A DNA stretch of 64,000 nucleotides from Sutterella sp. AM11-39 (lineage in GTDB: Bacteria > Pseudomonadota > Gammaproteobacteria > Burkholderiales > Burkholderiaceae_F). Numbering within the stretch: position 1 is the stretch's first letter; each line of letters begins with the position of its first letter. The notes under the pieces are model-generated. The model did no database searches, was not told the origin of the DNA, and saw only the letters and a program-made list of their open reading frames with translations. A program made the position numbers and the translations under genes. Location: NCBI RefSeq assembly GCF_003472385.1, contig NZ_QRLV01000003.1, positions 1-64,000 on the forward strand, written 5' to 3'. This document shows, one piece after another, positions 27,483 through 35,985 of the stretch.

Positions 27483-29063
27483 TTAGGCCCAGGGCTTTTC
27501 GGCGGCTGCCGCGCGGCCAGCAATGCGGCCGAACACGATGCATTCGGCGTTGTTGGTGGCGCCCTGGTAGATGGAGCCCCACATTGAGCCGAGTTCGCCG
27601 GCAGCGTATAGACGAGCGATAGGCTTGTCCTGCGGATCCATCACCTGTCCGCGCACGTTCTTCTTCGGGCCGCCCTGTGTGTTGAGCATGGTCGGATAAA
27701 GAGCAACGGCGTAGTAGGGACCGGCACCGAGCGGTTCGGAAACGATGGGAGCTTCACGACCGGCAAAAGCGGTCTTGCCCTTGGGATCGCGCTTTAGGAT
27801 ACGACCGAATTCGGTGTCTTTGCCGTTGTTGATGTCCTTGTTCCAACGTGCCACAGTGGCTTCGAGTGTTTCGCCCGGAACGTTGATCTTCTTAGCGAGT
27901 TCCTTGAGCGAGTCGGCCTTGATCAGCACGCCGCTTTCGATTTCGGCGGAGTTGTCCTTCGACCACTTGTAGTTTTCGCGGTTCAGAGCGTAGCCCGAGG
28001 TGGCGCCGCCGCAGATGGGGCCTGCCTTGCGGGCCTTTTCGTCCATGATCAGGTAGCACGGAATGCGCGGGTAACGGTGACGGATCGGATCCATCTGGTT
28101 GACCGCGTACAGGCAGGTGTGGTTATCGAGGCCCTTTTCATTGACGAATCGCTTGCCGTCCTGGTCGACCCAGATGTGAGAAGGAGCCAGGATGTTGAGC
28201 TGCACAGCGGACTTCAGACCGGGGACTTTCATACCGACCGGGCACGAATAGGAGGTCATGTGCCAGAGACGCGCGCCCATGGTTTGAGCCATGCGCAGAC
28301 CGTCGCCGGTGTTACCGGGCGAGCCCAGACCCTGGATGTCCTTGCCGAGCGCGTAGGTTCGCAGACTTTGTTTATCGTATTCGTAACCGCCGGTTGTGAG
28401 GATCACGGCGCGGTTGGCACGGATGTTGATTCTCTTGCCGTTACTCTGAGCGACGACGCCAACGACTTCGCCGTTGCGGCGAATGATTTCGAGTGCGGGC
28501 GTTTCGTACATGACATCAATCTTGCGGACTTCTTCAACAGCATAGCGGTACTGATCAAAGAGCATATCGCCGCCGCGCTTCTTGCCGCGAATACGGTACT
28601 TGTCGATTGTGTCGGAACCAGGCAGCGATTTGAAGCCGGCGTGACCGTAGATCATCAGTTTGGTATCGGGTTTCAAACCGATGATGAAGTCCTTGACCCC
28701 CATGATTTCTTTGCAGAAGGTTTTGACGAGTTCATCGTCTTTTTCGCTGTCGGCGAATTCAAACGTTGCACTTAGGTACTTATAGGCCTCATCGGCGTTC
28801 TTCGGCACCATGAAGCCGCCGGATGACACGGCCGTGTTGCCGCCGCCCTGGGGCAGCTTTTCAAGAATCAAGACCTTGGCGCCCGCATCGTGCGCTTCAA
28901 TGGCGGCACAGGCACCGGCACCGCCGTAACCGAGAATGACGACGTCGGCCGTCTTGTCGAACTTGATCTTGGAGCTGTATTCCACGGCGTGAACGCCCGC
29001 GACGGGAGCGGTGACGGCAGCGGCCAAGCCGGCTTTTAGGAAGCTTCTGCGGTTAAATGTCAT
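27483..29063 (-). CDS. Tat-exported FAD flavoprotein reductase (fumarate reductase/flavocytochrome c family)
   Basis: A 526-residue periplasmic flavoprotein. A twin-arginine signal NRRSFLKAG at 4-12 leads it through Tat; the FAD Rossmann motif VVILGYGGAGACAAIEA lies near 40-56, and the C-terminal FAD contact is LYAAGELGSMWGS. The haem domain of classic flavocytochrome c is absent; electrons probably come from the four-haem cytochrome encoded 33 bases upstream. The Arg acid region of fumarate reductases (TTRD) reads KGLDN, so the acceptor may not be fumarate. Sutterellaceae often carry many such reductases with unknown substrates. Confidence 0.85.
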   Translation of the reverse strand: MTFNRRSFLKAGLAAAVTAPVAGVHAVEYSSKIKFDKTADVVILGYGGAGACAAIEAHDAGAKVLILEKLPQGGGNTAVSSGGFMVPKNADEAYKYLSATFEFADSEKDDELVKTFCKEIMGVKDFIIGLKPDTKLMIYGHAGFKSLPGSDTIDKYRIRGKKRGGDMLFDQYRYAVEEVRKIDVMYETPALEIIRRNGEVVGVVAQSNGKRINIRANRAVILTTGGYEYDKQSLRTYALGKDIQGLGSPGNTGDGLRMAQTMGARLWHMTSYSCPVGMKVPGLKSAVQLNILAPSHIWVDQDGKRFVNEKGLDNHTCLYAVNQMDPIRHRYPRIPCYLIMDEKARKAGPICGGATSGYALNRENYKWSKDNSAEIESGVLIKADSLKELAKKINVPGETLEATVARWNKDINNGKDTEFGRILKRDPKGKTAFAGREAPIVSEPLGAGPYYAVALYPTMLNTQGGPKKNVRGQVMDPQDKPIARLYAAGELGSMWGSIYQGATNNAECIVFGRIAGRAAAAEKPWA

Positions 29064-29096
29064 TTTTGTTCTCCTAGAGGAAATGAAAGATCGGCT

Positions 29097-29438
29097 TTAC
29101 GGAACCTTGATGTCGGTGAATTCGTGGCAGTTGTCGCATACAAGGCGAGGTTGCTTGTGGCCGGAATGGCATTCGGAACATTCCGGTTCACCCATGTGGG
29201 TGGCGTGCGGATTGATGTCGCTCTCGTCGGTTTTTTTGGCGAGATTTTCATAGCTGCCGCCGTGGCAGGCCAGACACTGCGTCATGGTCGGTTTGTCGTT
29301 GGGCGACTTCACGTGGCAGCTCGTGCAAGCTACGCCTCGCTTGGCGTGGCGTTCTGCCAGCATCGCGTTGTCAGCCGCGTTGGCGACGGCTGTCACGAGT
29401 AGCAGGCCTGTGCAAAGAACGGAAAGAAGAGAGTGCAT
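29097..29438 (-). CDS. Periplasmic tetrahaem cytochrome c
   Basis: A 113-residue protein with a 21-residue signal peptide and four haem-binding CXXCH motifs (CTSCH, CLACH, CSECH, CDNCH), typical of small cytochromes that feed fumarate-reductase-like flavoproteins. Additional His residues could act as second ligands. It is the first gene of an operon with the flavoprotein and should carry electrons from a quinol oxidase of the NapC/CymA type, not encoded here. Confidence 0.9.
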   Translation of the reverse strand: MHSLLSVLCTGLLLVTAVANAADNAMLAERHAKRGVACTSCHVKSPNDKPTMTQCLACHGGSYENLAKKTDESDINPHATHMGEPECSECHSGHKQPRLVCDNCHEFTDIKVP

Positions 29439-29516
29439 TTGAATCTCCTGGCGGTTTTTGCGTCAGCTTTCAGCTGCGCTGCTTTTTGTTTCAGGAGAAT
29501 CTTCCCGCAAGGCGTT

Positions 29517-29532
29517 ACTTAAGTAGCTTGCT
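29517..29532 (-). promoter_or_regulatory. Candidate response-regulator box upstream of the cytochrome operon
   Basis: On the minus strand reads AGCAAGCTACTTAAGT, about 80-95 bases upstream of the cytochrome start. It matches in 14 of 16 positions, same orientation, a site upstream of the DJ-1 gene at 30485-30500. Both genes lie next to the TtrS/TtrR-like pair. The link to that regulator is inferred. Confidence 0.5.
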
Positions 29533-29601
29533 TGAAGTCAGACAATGCTCGCTTTTTGGAAAAATCTTTAGAAAACAACAGACTGCGTGAGCGCACGAAT
29601 G

Positions 29602-29646
29602 AAAAAAGCTGTTTACCCACGCAACACGTTACGCAAGGCAAACAGC
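29602..29646 (-). terminator. Terminator of the DJ-1/PfpI gene
   Basis: On the minus strand, arms GCTGTTT and AAACAGC enclose a long loop and are followed by T6, just past the DJ-1 stop codon. Confidence 0.7.
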
Positions 29647-29687
29647 TCAAAGAGAAGGAGACTGAGAGTTGAGGAGAAAAATCGAAA

Positions 29688-30368
29688 TTACTTCTTGGCT
29701 TGTGCCGGATAAGCTCCTTTCTGCCAATCGGGCCAGAGCTTCATTTCGTTGTAGAGGAATCGGCCCTTGATGAAGTCACTGTCGCCGCCCAGAACGTCAA
29801 CGAGAGCGAACGCAAACGGCAAAGCGGTGCCCGGGCCGCGGCTGGTGACCATCTTGCCGTCAATCACGACTGTGTCGCGTACATAAGTGGCGCCTGTGTA
29901 GAAAGGTTCGGTCTTTTTACCGGGATACGCCGTAATGGTCTTGCCTTGAATGACGCCGGCCTTGGCCAGAACGTTGGGAGCGGCGCACATGGCCGCCACC
30001 CACTTGCCGGACTTGTCGTAGTGACGAACGAGCTCGTGTACGCGTTGGTCGGCAATCATGTTGTCAACGCCCGTCCAGCCGCCCGGCAGAACGATCATAT
30101 CGTAGTCCTGATAGGCCTTGAGGTCTTTGCCGAGCACCTTGTCGGCCTTGATAGTGATTTTGTGAGCACCGCTTACCTGTTCGCCGGCAATGCTGACCGA
30201 GTCAACATGGAATCCGCCGCGGCGCAATACGTCCAGAATTTCGACCGTTTCGCCTTCTTCAAAACCGGGCGCAAGCATCACCATCACTTTTGCGGGATTG
30301 GCGGCCAAGGCTGAACTCATGACGCAGGCGCTGCTCATGAGGACCATCAAAGAAGTCAACTTTTTCAT
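29688..30368 (-). CDS. Periplasmic DJ-1/PfpI-family protein
   Basis: A 226-residue protein of the DJ-1/PfpI superfamily. The nucleophile elbow is AAMCAAPNVLAKAG with the reactive Cys; the oxyanion-side Glu lies in APGFEEGE and a Gly-rich VLPGGW precedes it. Unusually it starts with a 22-residue signal peptide (MKKLTSLMVLMSSACVMSS...) so the mature protein is in the periplasm, while most relatives are cytoplasmic. Possible roles are glyoxalase-like repair or chaperoning of oxidised proteins; not resolvable. It has its own promoter region, with a box shared with the cytochrome operon. The start at 30368 gives the signal peptide; the longer frame does not. Confidence 0.8.
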   Translation of the reverse strand: MKKLTSLMVLMSSACVMSSALAANPAKVMVMLAPGFEEGETVEILDVLRRGGFHVDSVSIAGEQVSGAHKITIKADKVLGKDLKAYQDYDMIVLPGGWTGVDNMIADQRVHELVRHYDKSGKWVAAMCAAPNVLAKAGVIQGKTITAYPGKKTEPFYTGATYVRDTVVIDGKMVTSRGPGTALPFAFALVDVLGGDSDFIKGRFLYNEMKLWPDWQKGAYPAQAKK

Positions 30369-30484
30369 TGTTGCGATCCTTTCCAAATCGTTGAAATGCA
30401 TCAGAAAACATGGGTACGGCAGATCACACGGACATTGCTGACACGTCGTACACATGCTTCGCAGGCATTAAACCAAGGAGTGGT

Positions 30485-30500
30485 ACTTAAGCAGTTTGCT
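30485..30500 (-). promoter_or_regulatory. Candidate response-regulator box upstream of the DJ-1 gene
   Basis: On the minus strand reads AGCAAACTGCTTAAGT, differing at two positions from the site upstream of the cytochrome operon. It lies about 117-132 bases before the DJ-1 start. Confidence 0.5.
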
Positions 30501-30530
30501 GTCGGTCAACGAAGTCTCGAATGTCCAAAC

Positions 30531-30557
30531 AAAAACGCCCGGCTGGCTAACCGGGCG
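30531..30557 (-). terminator. Terminator of lplT
   Basis: On the minus strand, arms CGCCCGG and CCGGGCG with an 8-base loop are followed by T5. It lies 25 bases past the lplT stop. Confidence 0.8.
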
Positions 30558-30581
30558 TCTTGGGAAATTTTTCGAGGCGAG

Positions 30582-31916
30582 TTAGGAATGCTCGATGCGA
30601 TGTTCGTGACGAACATCCTCGCCGATAAGATGCAGACTGTCGCCTTTTTTCTGATTGCTGCGATGACGCAGGATGACGCAGAACATACTCAAGGCTACGA
30701 AGGCGCCGAACATGACCATGGCGGCCTGTACTGAGAAATCCAGGTGAATCAGCAGGGAGTACACGGCGAGCATCACAAGGATGGAGAGGTTTTCATTGAA
30801 GTTCTGCACGGCGATCGAACGGCCGGCGCTCATGAGCACGTGGCCACGGTGCTGCAGCAGTGCGTTCATCGGAACCACGAAAAAGCCGGCGAGAACACCG
30901 ACGGCGATCATGATGCCGCAGGCACCGATCACAGCGTTGCGGATTTCAAAGCCGAAGATCTCAACGACGCCGGGAATGAGACTTTGGTCGTAGAAGCTTG
31001 CGCCGCCAACGACGAGCCCCATGGCTACGCCCATCGGAAGAACAACGAGCGACTTTTTAAGCGGAATGAAGGCTGCTGCACCTACGGCGCCGAGAGCAAT
31101 ACCGATCGACACCACAGCCTGAAGAATGGCGCCGTCGGAAAGATGCATGCCGAGTGCTTGTTCGGCCCACTTCAAAACGAGAAACTGAAGCACGGCGCCC
31201 GCGCCCCAAAAGAGCGTGGTGACCGAAAGTGAGATCTGCCCGAGTTTGTCGTGCCAGAGCAAAGAGCAGGACTGGAAGAAATTCTTGATGGAGGCGATCG
31301 GCTCGAAGTTGGGGCGCGCGTAACGAACGCCCGTGTCGGGAATCGTCAGGTTGACGGCGGCGGCAAGTGCGTAGACGATGCCGACGATAAAGAGAGCCGC
31401 TTCGGGATCGGTATCCAGACCAATTGCAGGCAGGTGGAAGGTTTGAAGAATATAACCCGCCACTTCAGGCTTGATCAAAACGCCGCCCAACACAACGCCC
31501 AGAATGATGGATACGACCGTCAGACCTTCGATCCAGCCATTGGCGATAACCAGTTTTTCCGGTGGAAGAAGTTCGGTGAGAATGCCGTACTTGGCAGGAG
31601 AATATGCTGCTGCGCCGATGCCGACGACGGCGTAGGACAGAAGCGGGTGGGAGCCGAAAAGCATGAGCAGACAGCCAAAGACTTTGACCGCATTGGTAAT
31701 GAACATCACGCGGCCCTTGGGCATCAGATCGGCGAAGATGCCGACCCAGGCGGCCAGTCCCACATAACTTAAAACAAAGAAGAGCTTTAGCAGAGGCGTC
31801 ATCCAGTCTGGCGCCTGAATGCTGGCCAAAAGCGCAATGGCGGCGATCAGCAGTGCGTTGTCTGCAAGACTCGATAGGAACTGTGCCGCCAAAATGTTGT
31901 AGAAACCGCGCTTCAT
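30582..31916 (-). CDS. lplT: Lysophospholipid transporter LplT (MFS)
   Basis: A 444-residue major-facilitator protein with about 12 membrane segments. The start KRGFYNILAAQFLSSLADNA and the loop with LLPPEKLVIANGW are typical of LplT, which flips lysophospholipids inward for re-acylation. A gene for the acyltransferase Aas is not adjacent. ATG 31916 is chosen since the upstream extension is not membrane-like. It is divergent from alr; the lplT/alr/radA cluster is common in Burkholderiales. Confidence 0.85.
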   Translation of the reverse strand: MKRGFYNILAAQFLSSLADNALLIAAIALLASIQAPDWMTPLLKLFFVLSYVGLAAWVGIFADLMPKGRVMFITNAVKVFGCLLMLFGSHPLLSYAVVGIGAAAYSPAKYGILTELLPPEKLVIANGWIEGLTVVSIILGVVLGGVLIKPEVAGYILQTFHLPAIGLDTDPEAALFIVGIVYALAAAVNLTIPDTGVRYARPNFEPIASIKNFFQSCSLLWHDKLGQISLSVTTLFWGAGAVLQFLVLKWAEQALGMHLSDGAILQAVVSIGIALGAVGAAAFIPLKKSLVVLPMGVAMGLVVGGASFYDQSLIPGVVEIFGFEIRNAVIGACGIMIAVGVLAGFFVVPMNALLQHRGHVLMSAGRSIAVQNFNENLSILVMLAVYSLLIHLDFSVQAAMVMFGAFVALSMFCVILRHRSNQKKGDSLHLIGEDVRHEHRIEHS

Positions 31917-32260
31917 AAAAAGTATCGTCAGAATCTCTCGAATCCGGACGGAGCATCCGGGATCATTGTCGTGGCCGCAGTTTAGCATTGAGCCTGTGAA
32001 AGCGGCAGCAAGAAAAATTGTGACTTTTGACGCTGTCCGGTTATCGGAGTGCCCGAAATGGAAGACTTCCGCGACTTGTCTGCCCAAGACCTCAGAGTGT
32101 TGCAAAGTTCGGCAATTCACATTTCCGCAGTTTCCGATTCGGTGCCGTTCGAGTAGGATTTCAGCTTTGAGTTCCGAGCAACGTTGCCGGCAACTAAAAA
32201 AGACTGATACAGAGCAAAGCGGGAGGCTTCTGACGCCTCCGAGAAAACATCGAGAAGTAA

Positions 32261-33337
32261 ATGCCAAGACCAATTTCCGTACTGATTCACCTCGAGGCAC
32301 TGCAGCACAACATCGCCCGCATGAGGGAGGCGGCGCAGGGACGTACGCTTTGGGCGGTCGTCAAGGCCAATGCCTACGGACACGGGTTGGAAAACGCCGT
32401 CAGAGGCTTTGCGCAGGCCGACGGTCTGGCGCTGATTGAAGTGCGGGAAGCGCAGAGAGCGCGAGCGGCGGGTTGGACAAAGCGAATCCTCATGATCGAG
32501 GGTTTTTTCGACGAAGGGGATATTGCAGAACTTGAACGGCTCGACGTCGAGCCCGTGGTGCACTCCCGCTGGCAGATTGAACTGCTAAAGAAAACGAGCC
32601 ACACCAACCTCAAGGTCCACCTGAAGGTCAATTCCGGCATGAACCGTTTGGGTTTTCTGCCCGATCAGGCAGCGGCCGTGATTGAAGAAATCAACGCCAT
32701 CGAAGGAGTCAAGGTCGTTGACATCGTGACGCACTTTGCCAATGCCGAACAGGACTTCGACGGCAAAGGGCCGGTGACGGTCGCCAAGCAGCTCGAGCGC
32801 ATGAAGCCGCTTTTGGCAGACTACGACGCTTGCATGGCCAATTCCGCTGCGACGCTTTTGCACCCGCAGGTGGGCGGCGTTGGTGTGCGCGGCGGCATCG
32901 TCCTCTACGGTGTGAGTCCCGACGCTTCCGTGACTTCCGAGCAGCTCGGCTTGAAACCCGCAATGACACTGAGCGCGGACATCATTGCCGTGCGTGAAAT
33001 TGAGCCGGGAGAGGCCGTGGGCTACGGCAGCCGCTGGATAGCAAGGCGCCCGACGCGCCTGGCGGTGGTTGCCTGCGGTTACGCCGACGGTTATCCGCGG
33101 TCCATGCCCGACGGCTCTCCGACCTGGGTGGAAGGCAAGATCGCTCCCCTGGCCGGTGCTGTTTCGATGGACATGCTCACCATTGACGTCACCGATATTC
33201 CGCAAGCCCGCGTAGGCAGTCGTGTGGAATTGTGGGGGGAACACATTCCCGTCAACGACTTGGCAAGCCGCTGCGGCACGATCGGATACGAATTGCTTTG
33301 CGCCGTGGCCAGCCGTGTTCCCGTGATCTCCGACTAA
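32261..33337 (+). CDS. alr: Alanine racemase
   Basis: A 358-residue PLP enzyme converting L- to D-alanine for peptidoglycan. The PLP lysine lies in VVKANAYGHG near residue 33. The C-terminal domain holds the second catalytic base region (GYGSRW) and the AVSMDMLTID motif. Start ATG 32261 overlaps no other gene. It is followed after 12 bases by radA. Confidence 0.95.
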   Translation: MPRPISVLIHLEALQHNIARMREAAQGRTLWAVVKANAYGHGLENAVRGFAQADGLALIEVREAQRARAAGWTKRILMIEGFFDEGDIAELERLDVEPVVHSRWQIELLKKTSHTNLKVHLKVNSGMNRLGFLPDQAAAVIEEINAIEGVKVVDIVTHFANAEQDFDGKGPVTVAKQLERMKPLLADYDACMANSAATLLHPQVGGVGVRGGIVLYGVSPDASVTSEQLGLKPAMTLSADIIAVREIEPGEAVGYGSRWIARRPTRLAVVACGYADGYPRSMPDGSPTWVEGKIAPLAGAVSMDMLTIDVTDIPQARVGSRVELWGEHIPVNDLASRCGTIGYELLCAVASRVPVISD

Positions 33338-33349
33338 GCGACTCGCTCG

Positions 33350-34726
33350 ATGGCAAAAGCAAGAACCCATTACGTTTGTTCCGAATGCGGCGGCTCTACT
33401 GTCAAATGGCAAGGTAAATGCCCGCACTGCGGCGCCTGGAACACAATGCGTGAGTTCCGTGAACCGACGGCCTCTCAGTCCCGTTTTGCCGCATCGCGTC
33501 GTCAGACGTCTCTGGCCGACGGCGAAGGTGTGGTTGATCTTGCCGAGGTTCAGGCGAGTGAAGTCCCGCGCATTCTGACCGGCATCGGCGAGTTTGATCG
33601 CGTGACCGGCGGCGGGCTGGTTCCCGGTGGCGTGGGTTTGATCGGCGGCGACCCCGGCATCGGCAAGTCCACGTTGTTGCTGCAAGTCCTTGCGCGCATG
33701 GTGCGTCTTGGCAAAACGGCCCTTTACGTGTCGGGCGAAGAATCCGCATCGCAGGTTGCTTTGCGTGCGCAGCGCATTGGGCTGGACCCCAGCGGCATGA
33801 GGCTCATGAGCGAAATTGAGCTTGAGCGCATTGAGGCTGAGATTTCCGCCTCCAAACCGCAGTTTGTTGTCATCGACTCCATTCAGACGCTCTACAGCTC
33901 GGATCTGGAATCGGCTCCGGGCAGCGTTACGCAGGTTCGGGAATGTTCGGCTCGACTGACTCGATTGGCCAAGACCACCGGTGCCGCGCTCATTTTCGTG
34001 GGGCATGTGACAAAGGACGGTGCTCTCGCCGGACCCCGCGTGCTTGAGCACATCGTCGATACGGTTTTGTACTTTGAAGGCGACACCCACAGCAACTTCC
34101 GTCTGATTCGCGCCTTTAAAAATCGTTTCGGTGCCGTCAACGAACTCGGTGTCTTTGCGATGACCGACCGCGGTCTGCGCGCCGTTTCCAATCCTTCGGC
34201 CATTTTCCTGTCGGAACATCGCAACGATGTGGCCGGAAGCGTCGTCATGGTGACCCAGGAGGGTTCACGCCCTCTGCTGGTGGAAATCCAGGCTCTGGCC
34301 GACGAATCCCATTCACCCGCACCGAGACGTTTGTGCGTCGGGCTGGACGCGCAGCGTCTGGCTATGCTTTTGGCGGTGCTGCATCGCCACGCCGGCATTT
34401 CCTGCTTTGAAAAGGACGTGTTTGTAAACGCTGTGGGCGGCGTCAAGATCACGGAACCGGCCAGCGACTTGGCCGTGCTGATGGCCGTGGCAAGTTCCCT
34501 GTCGGATCGCCCCCTGCCGGCGGGCACCGTGATTTTCGGCGAAGTCGGCCTAACCGGCGAAATACGACCGATACCTCGGGGACAGGACCGACTTAAGGAA
34601 GCGGCCAAACTCGGTTTTTCCATGGCGATCATTCCCAAAGCCAATGCACCCAAAACTCCGATCGAAGGACTTGAGGTGAAGGCGGTGGATCGGTTAACCG
34701 ACGCTTTGGCCGTCATTTTGGATTAA
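33350..34726 (+). CDS. radA: DNA repair protein RadA
   Basis: A 458-residue RecA-like branch-migration factor. An N-terminal zinc finger has CSECGG and CPHCGAW; the Walker A motif is GGDPGIGKST near 102; KNRFG is the RadA-specific motif; and a C-terminal Lon-like domain has the usual VGGVKI and FGEVGLTGEIR. RadA promotes recombination intermediates. It follows alr by 12 bases. Confidence 0.96.
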   Translation: MAKARTHYVCSECGGSTVKWQGKCPHCGAWNTMREFREPTASQSRFAASRRQTSLADGEGVVDLAEVQASEVPRILTGIGEFDRVTGGGLVPGGVGLIGGDPGIGKSTLLLQVLARMVRLGKTALYVSGEESASQVALRAQRIGLDPSGMRLMSEIELERIEAEISASKPQFVVIDSIQTLYSSDLESAPGSVTQVRECSARLTRLAKTTGAALIFVGHVTKDGALAGPRVLEHIVDTVLYFEGDTHSNFRLIRAFKNRFGAVNELGVFAMTDRGLRAVSNPSAIFLSEHRNDVAGSVVMVTQEGSRPLLVEIQALADESHSPAPRRLCVGLDAQRLAMLLAVLHRHAGISCFEKDVFVNAVGGVKITEPASDLAVLMAVASSLSDRPLPAGTVIFGEVGLTGEIRPIPRGQDRLKEAAKLGFSMAIIPKANAPKTPIEGLEVKAVDRLTDALAVILD

Positions 34727-34843
34727 TCAGAAAGCAGTCAGCCTCTGTTAGACTTTTGCACACTCAAAAAAAAGATCGGCGTTGCCCAACGGCGTCGTAC
34801 CGATATTTTTTCCTGAAATCCATTCTTTAGAGAAATCCTAACA

Positions 34844-35680
34844 ATGCGCATCACGAAACTTCTTTCGCTCGACAGTGAACCCGCCAAGCCGATTCTTGAC
34901 CGTGCCAAGCCGATTGCTCTGGCGTTCCTCGAACGCATCAAGCTGCCCGAAACTTTCGTTGTCGGTGATCAGACGATCGAAAATGCTTTAGGCGAAGTTC
35001 GTCCTTTGGAGGTTGGTGACGTTCTCGTTGACGAAAACGGTGGCTTCTACAAGATCGAAGCTCCGGTGGAAACGATCTTCAAGGTCACGGGCGACCTCGA
35101 CCTGATGCAGGAAGCCGTCTACGCCCTGACTGCTCGCGGCGTGCGTGTTGCTCAGACCGAAGACGGTTTTGCCGTGGCCGGCATCGAACAGTACAAGGCC
35201 ATGCTCGAAAGCGTGGGTCTGACTGTTACGGCAGCTCAGGAACCGTTTACTCCCGTTCCGTTGCCTCGTCCTCACCACGGCGGTTGCGGCTGTGGTTGCG
35301 GCGGCCATCATCACCATCATGGAGAGGGTGAATGCGGCTGTGGCTGCGGCGGTCACCATCATCACGAGGAGGGTGAATGTGGCTGTGGTTGCGGCGGACA
35401 TCATCACCACGATGAAGGTGAATGCTGCTGCGGCGGCGAAGGTCACCATCACCACGGTGAAGGCGAATGCTGCTGCGGCGGCGAAGGTCACCATCACCAC
35501 GGTGAAGGCGAATGCTGCTGTGGCGGCGAAGGTCACCATCACCACGGTGAAGGCGAATGCTGCTGTGGCGGTGAAGGCCACCATCATCATGGTGAAGGCG
35601 AATGCTGCTGTGGCGGTGAAGGTCATCATCACCACGGTGAAGGCCAGTGCTGCTGCCAGGATAAGGAAAGCGGCAAATAA
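34844..35680 (+). CDS. Orphan UreE-like metallochaperone with Cys/His-rich repeat tail
   Basis: A 278-residue protein in two parts. Residues 1-145 resemble the nickel chaperone UreE: an N-terminal beta domain with RPLEVGDVL, then a ferredoxin-like domain around EAVYALTARGVRV and an EPFTPVP linker. The UreE nickel-site sequence HLGNRH is replaced (ALTARG). The C-terminal ~130 residues are eight His clusters alternating with CGCGC or CCC groups, the later part built of 15-residue units (HHHHGEGECCCGGEG). About 35 His and 27 Cys suggest a metal store. No urease genes are near. It may serve Ni, Zn or Cu for another enzyme. Confidence 0.6.
   Translation: MRITKLLSLDSEPAKPILDRAKPIALAFLERIKLPETFVVGDQTIENALGEVRPLEVGDVLVDENGGFYKIEAPVETIFKVTGDLDLMQEAVYALTARGVRVAQTEDGFAVAGIEQYKAMLESVGLTVTAAQEPFTPVPLPRPHHGGCGCGCGGHHHHHGEGECGCGCGGHHHHEEGECGCGCGGHHHHDEGECCCGGEGHHHHGEGECCCGGEGHHHHGEGECCCGGEGHHHHGEGECCCGGEGHHHHGEGECCCGGEGHHHHGEGQCCCQDKESGK
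35444..35668 (+). repeat. 45-bp tandem repeat inside the UreE-like gene
   Basis: Five consecutive near-identical 45-base units, each encoding HHHHGEGECCCGGEG, the last divergent (Q in place of E). Differences are mainly third-position changes in Gly, His and Cys codons. Copy number is likely to vary between strains by slippage or unequal recombination. Confidence 0.9.
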
Positions 35681-35743
35681 TCTGCTCTGATAATTGAGCG
35701 CGCAAGTAAACTGCTTTCAGGTACAATGCGCGCTCCGATTTGC

Positions 35744-35828
35744 GCGGATGTGGCGAAATTGGTAGACGCACCAGATTTAGGTTCTGACGCCGCAAGGCGT
35801 GTCGGTTCGAGTCCGACCATCCGCACCA
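35744..35828 (+). tRNA. tRNA-Leu(UAG)
   Basis: An 85-base tRNA with acceptor stem GCGGATG/CATCCGC, D-loop GGTAGACGC, anticodon loop TTTAGGT (anticodon TAG), a long variable arm and T-loop GTTCGAGTC, with CCA encoded. It is the probable integration site of the prophage to its right, since an integrase gene starts 157 bases downstream. Confidence 0.95.
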
Positions 35829-35873
35829 TTTTAGAGAATCACGACAGATCGTAACGGAACAGATGTTGAATAA

Positions 35874-35898
35874 AAGCCCCGTGAGTCGGGGCTTTTTT
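35874..35898 (+). terminator. Terminator after tRNA-Leu
   Basis: Arms AAGCCCC and GGGGCTT with a GTGAGTC loop are followed by T5-6, 46 bases past the tRNA. Confidence 0.85.
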
Positions 35899-35942
35899 AA
35901 TATCACAACGTATCACGACAAGTTAGCAAAGAGCGCTTCCGT

Positions 35943-35972
35943 ATGGTATAACTTTTCGGTTGGTTATACCAT
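35943..35972. promoter_or_regulatory. 10-bp inverted repeat upstream of integrase 1
   Basis: Perfect arms ATGGTATAAC (35943-35952) and GTTATACCAT (35963-35972) with a 10-base spacer, 14 bases before the integrase start. It may bind a repressor, excisionase or the integrase. The half-site GGTATAAC recurs at 46314-46321 near the other end. Confidence 0.5.
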
Positions 35973-35985
35973 TGAAATTCTTTGA

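Noticed and set aside
32585..34219. Long minus-strand ORF opposite alr and radA
   Set aside because: Covers two certain genes in reverse; no domain signal.
34988..35635. Minus-strand Met/Thr/Ala repeat ORF
   Set aside because: Produced by reading the Cys/His repeat of the UreE-like gene backwards.
35399..35670. CRISPR-like regular repeat
   Set aside because: The 45-bp units are coding repeats without unique spacers, in frame with a gene.
34844..35680. Genuine UreE of a urease operon
   Set aside because: No urease structural or accessory gene is adjacent, and the HLGNRH metal site is not conserved.
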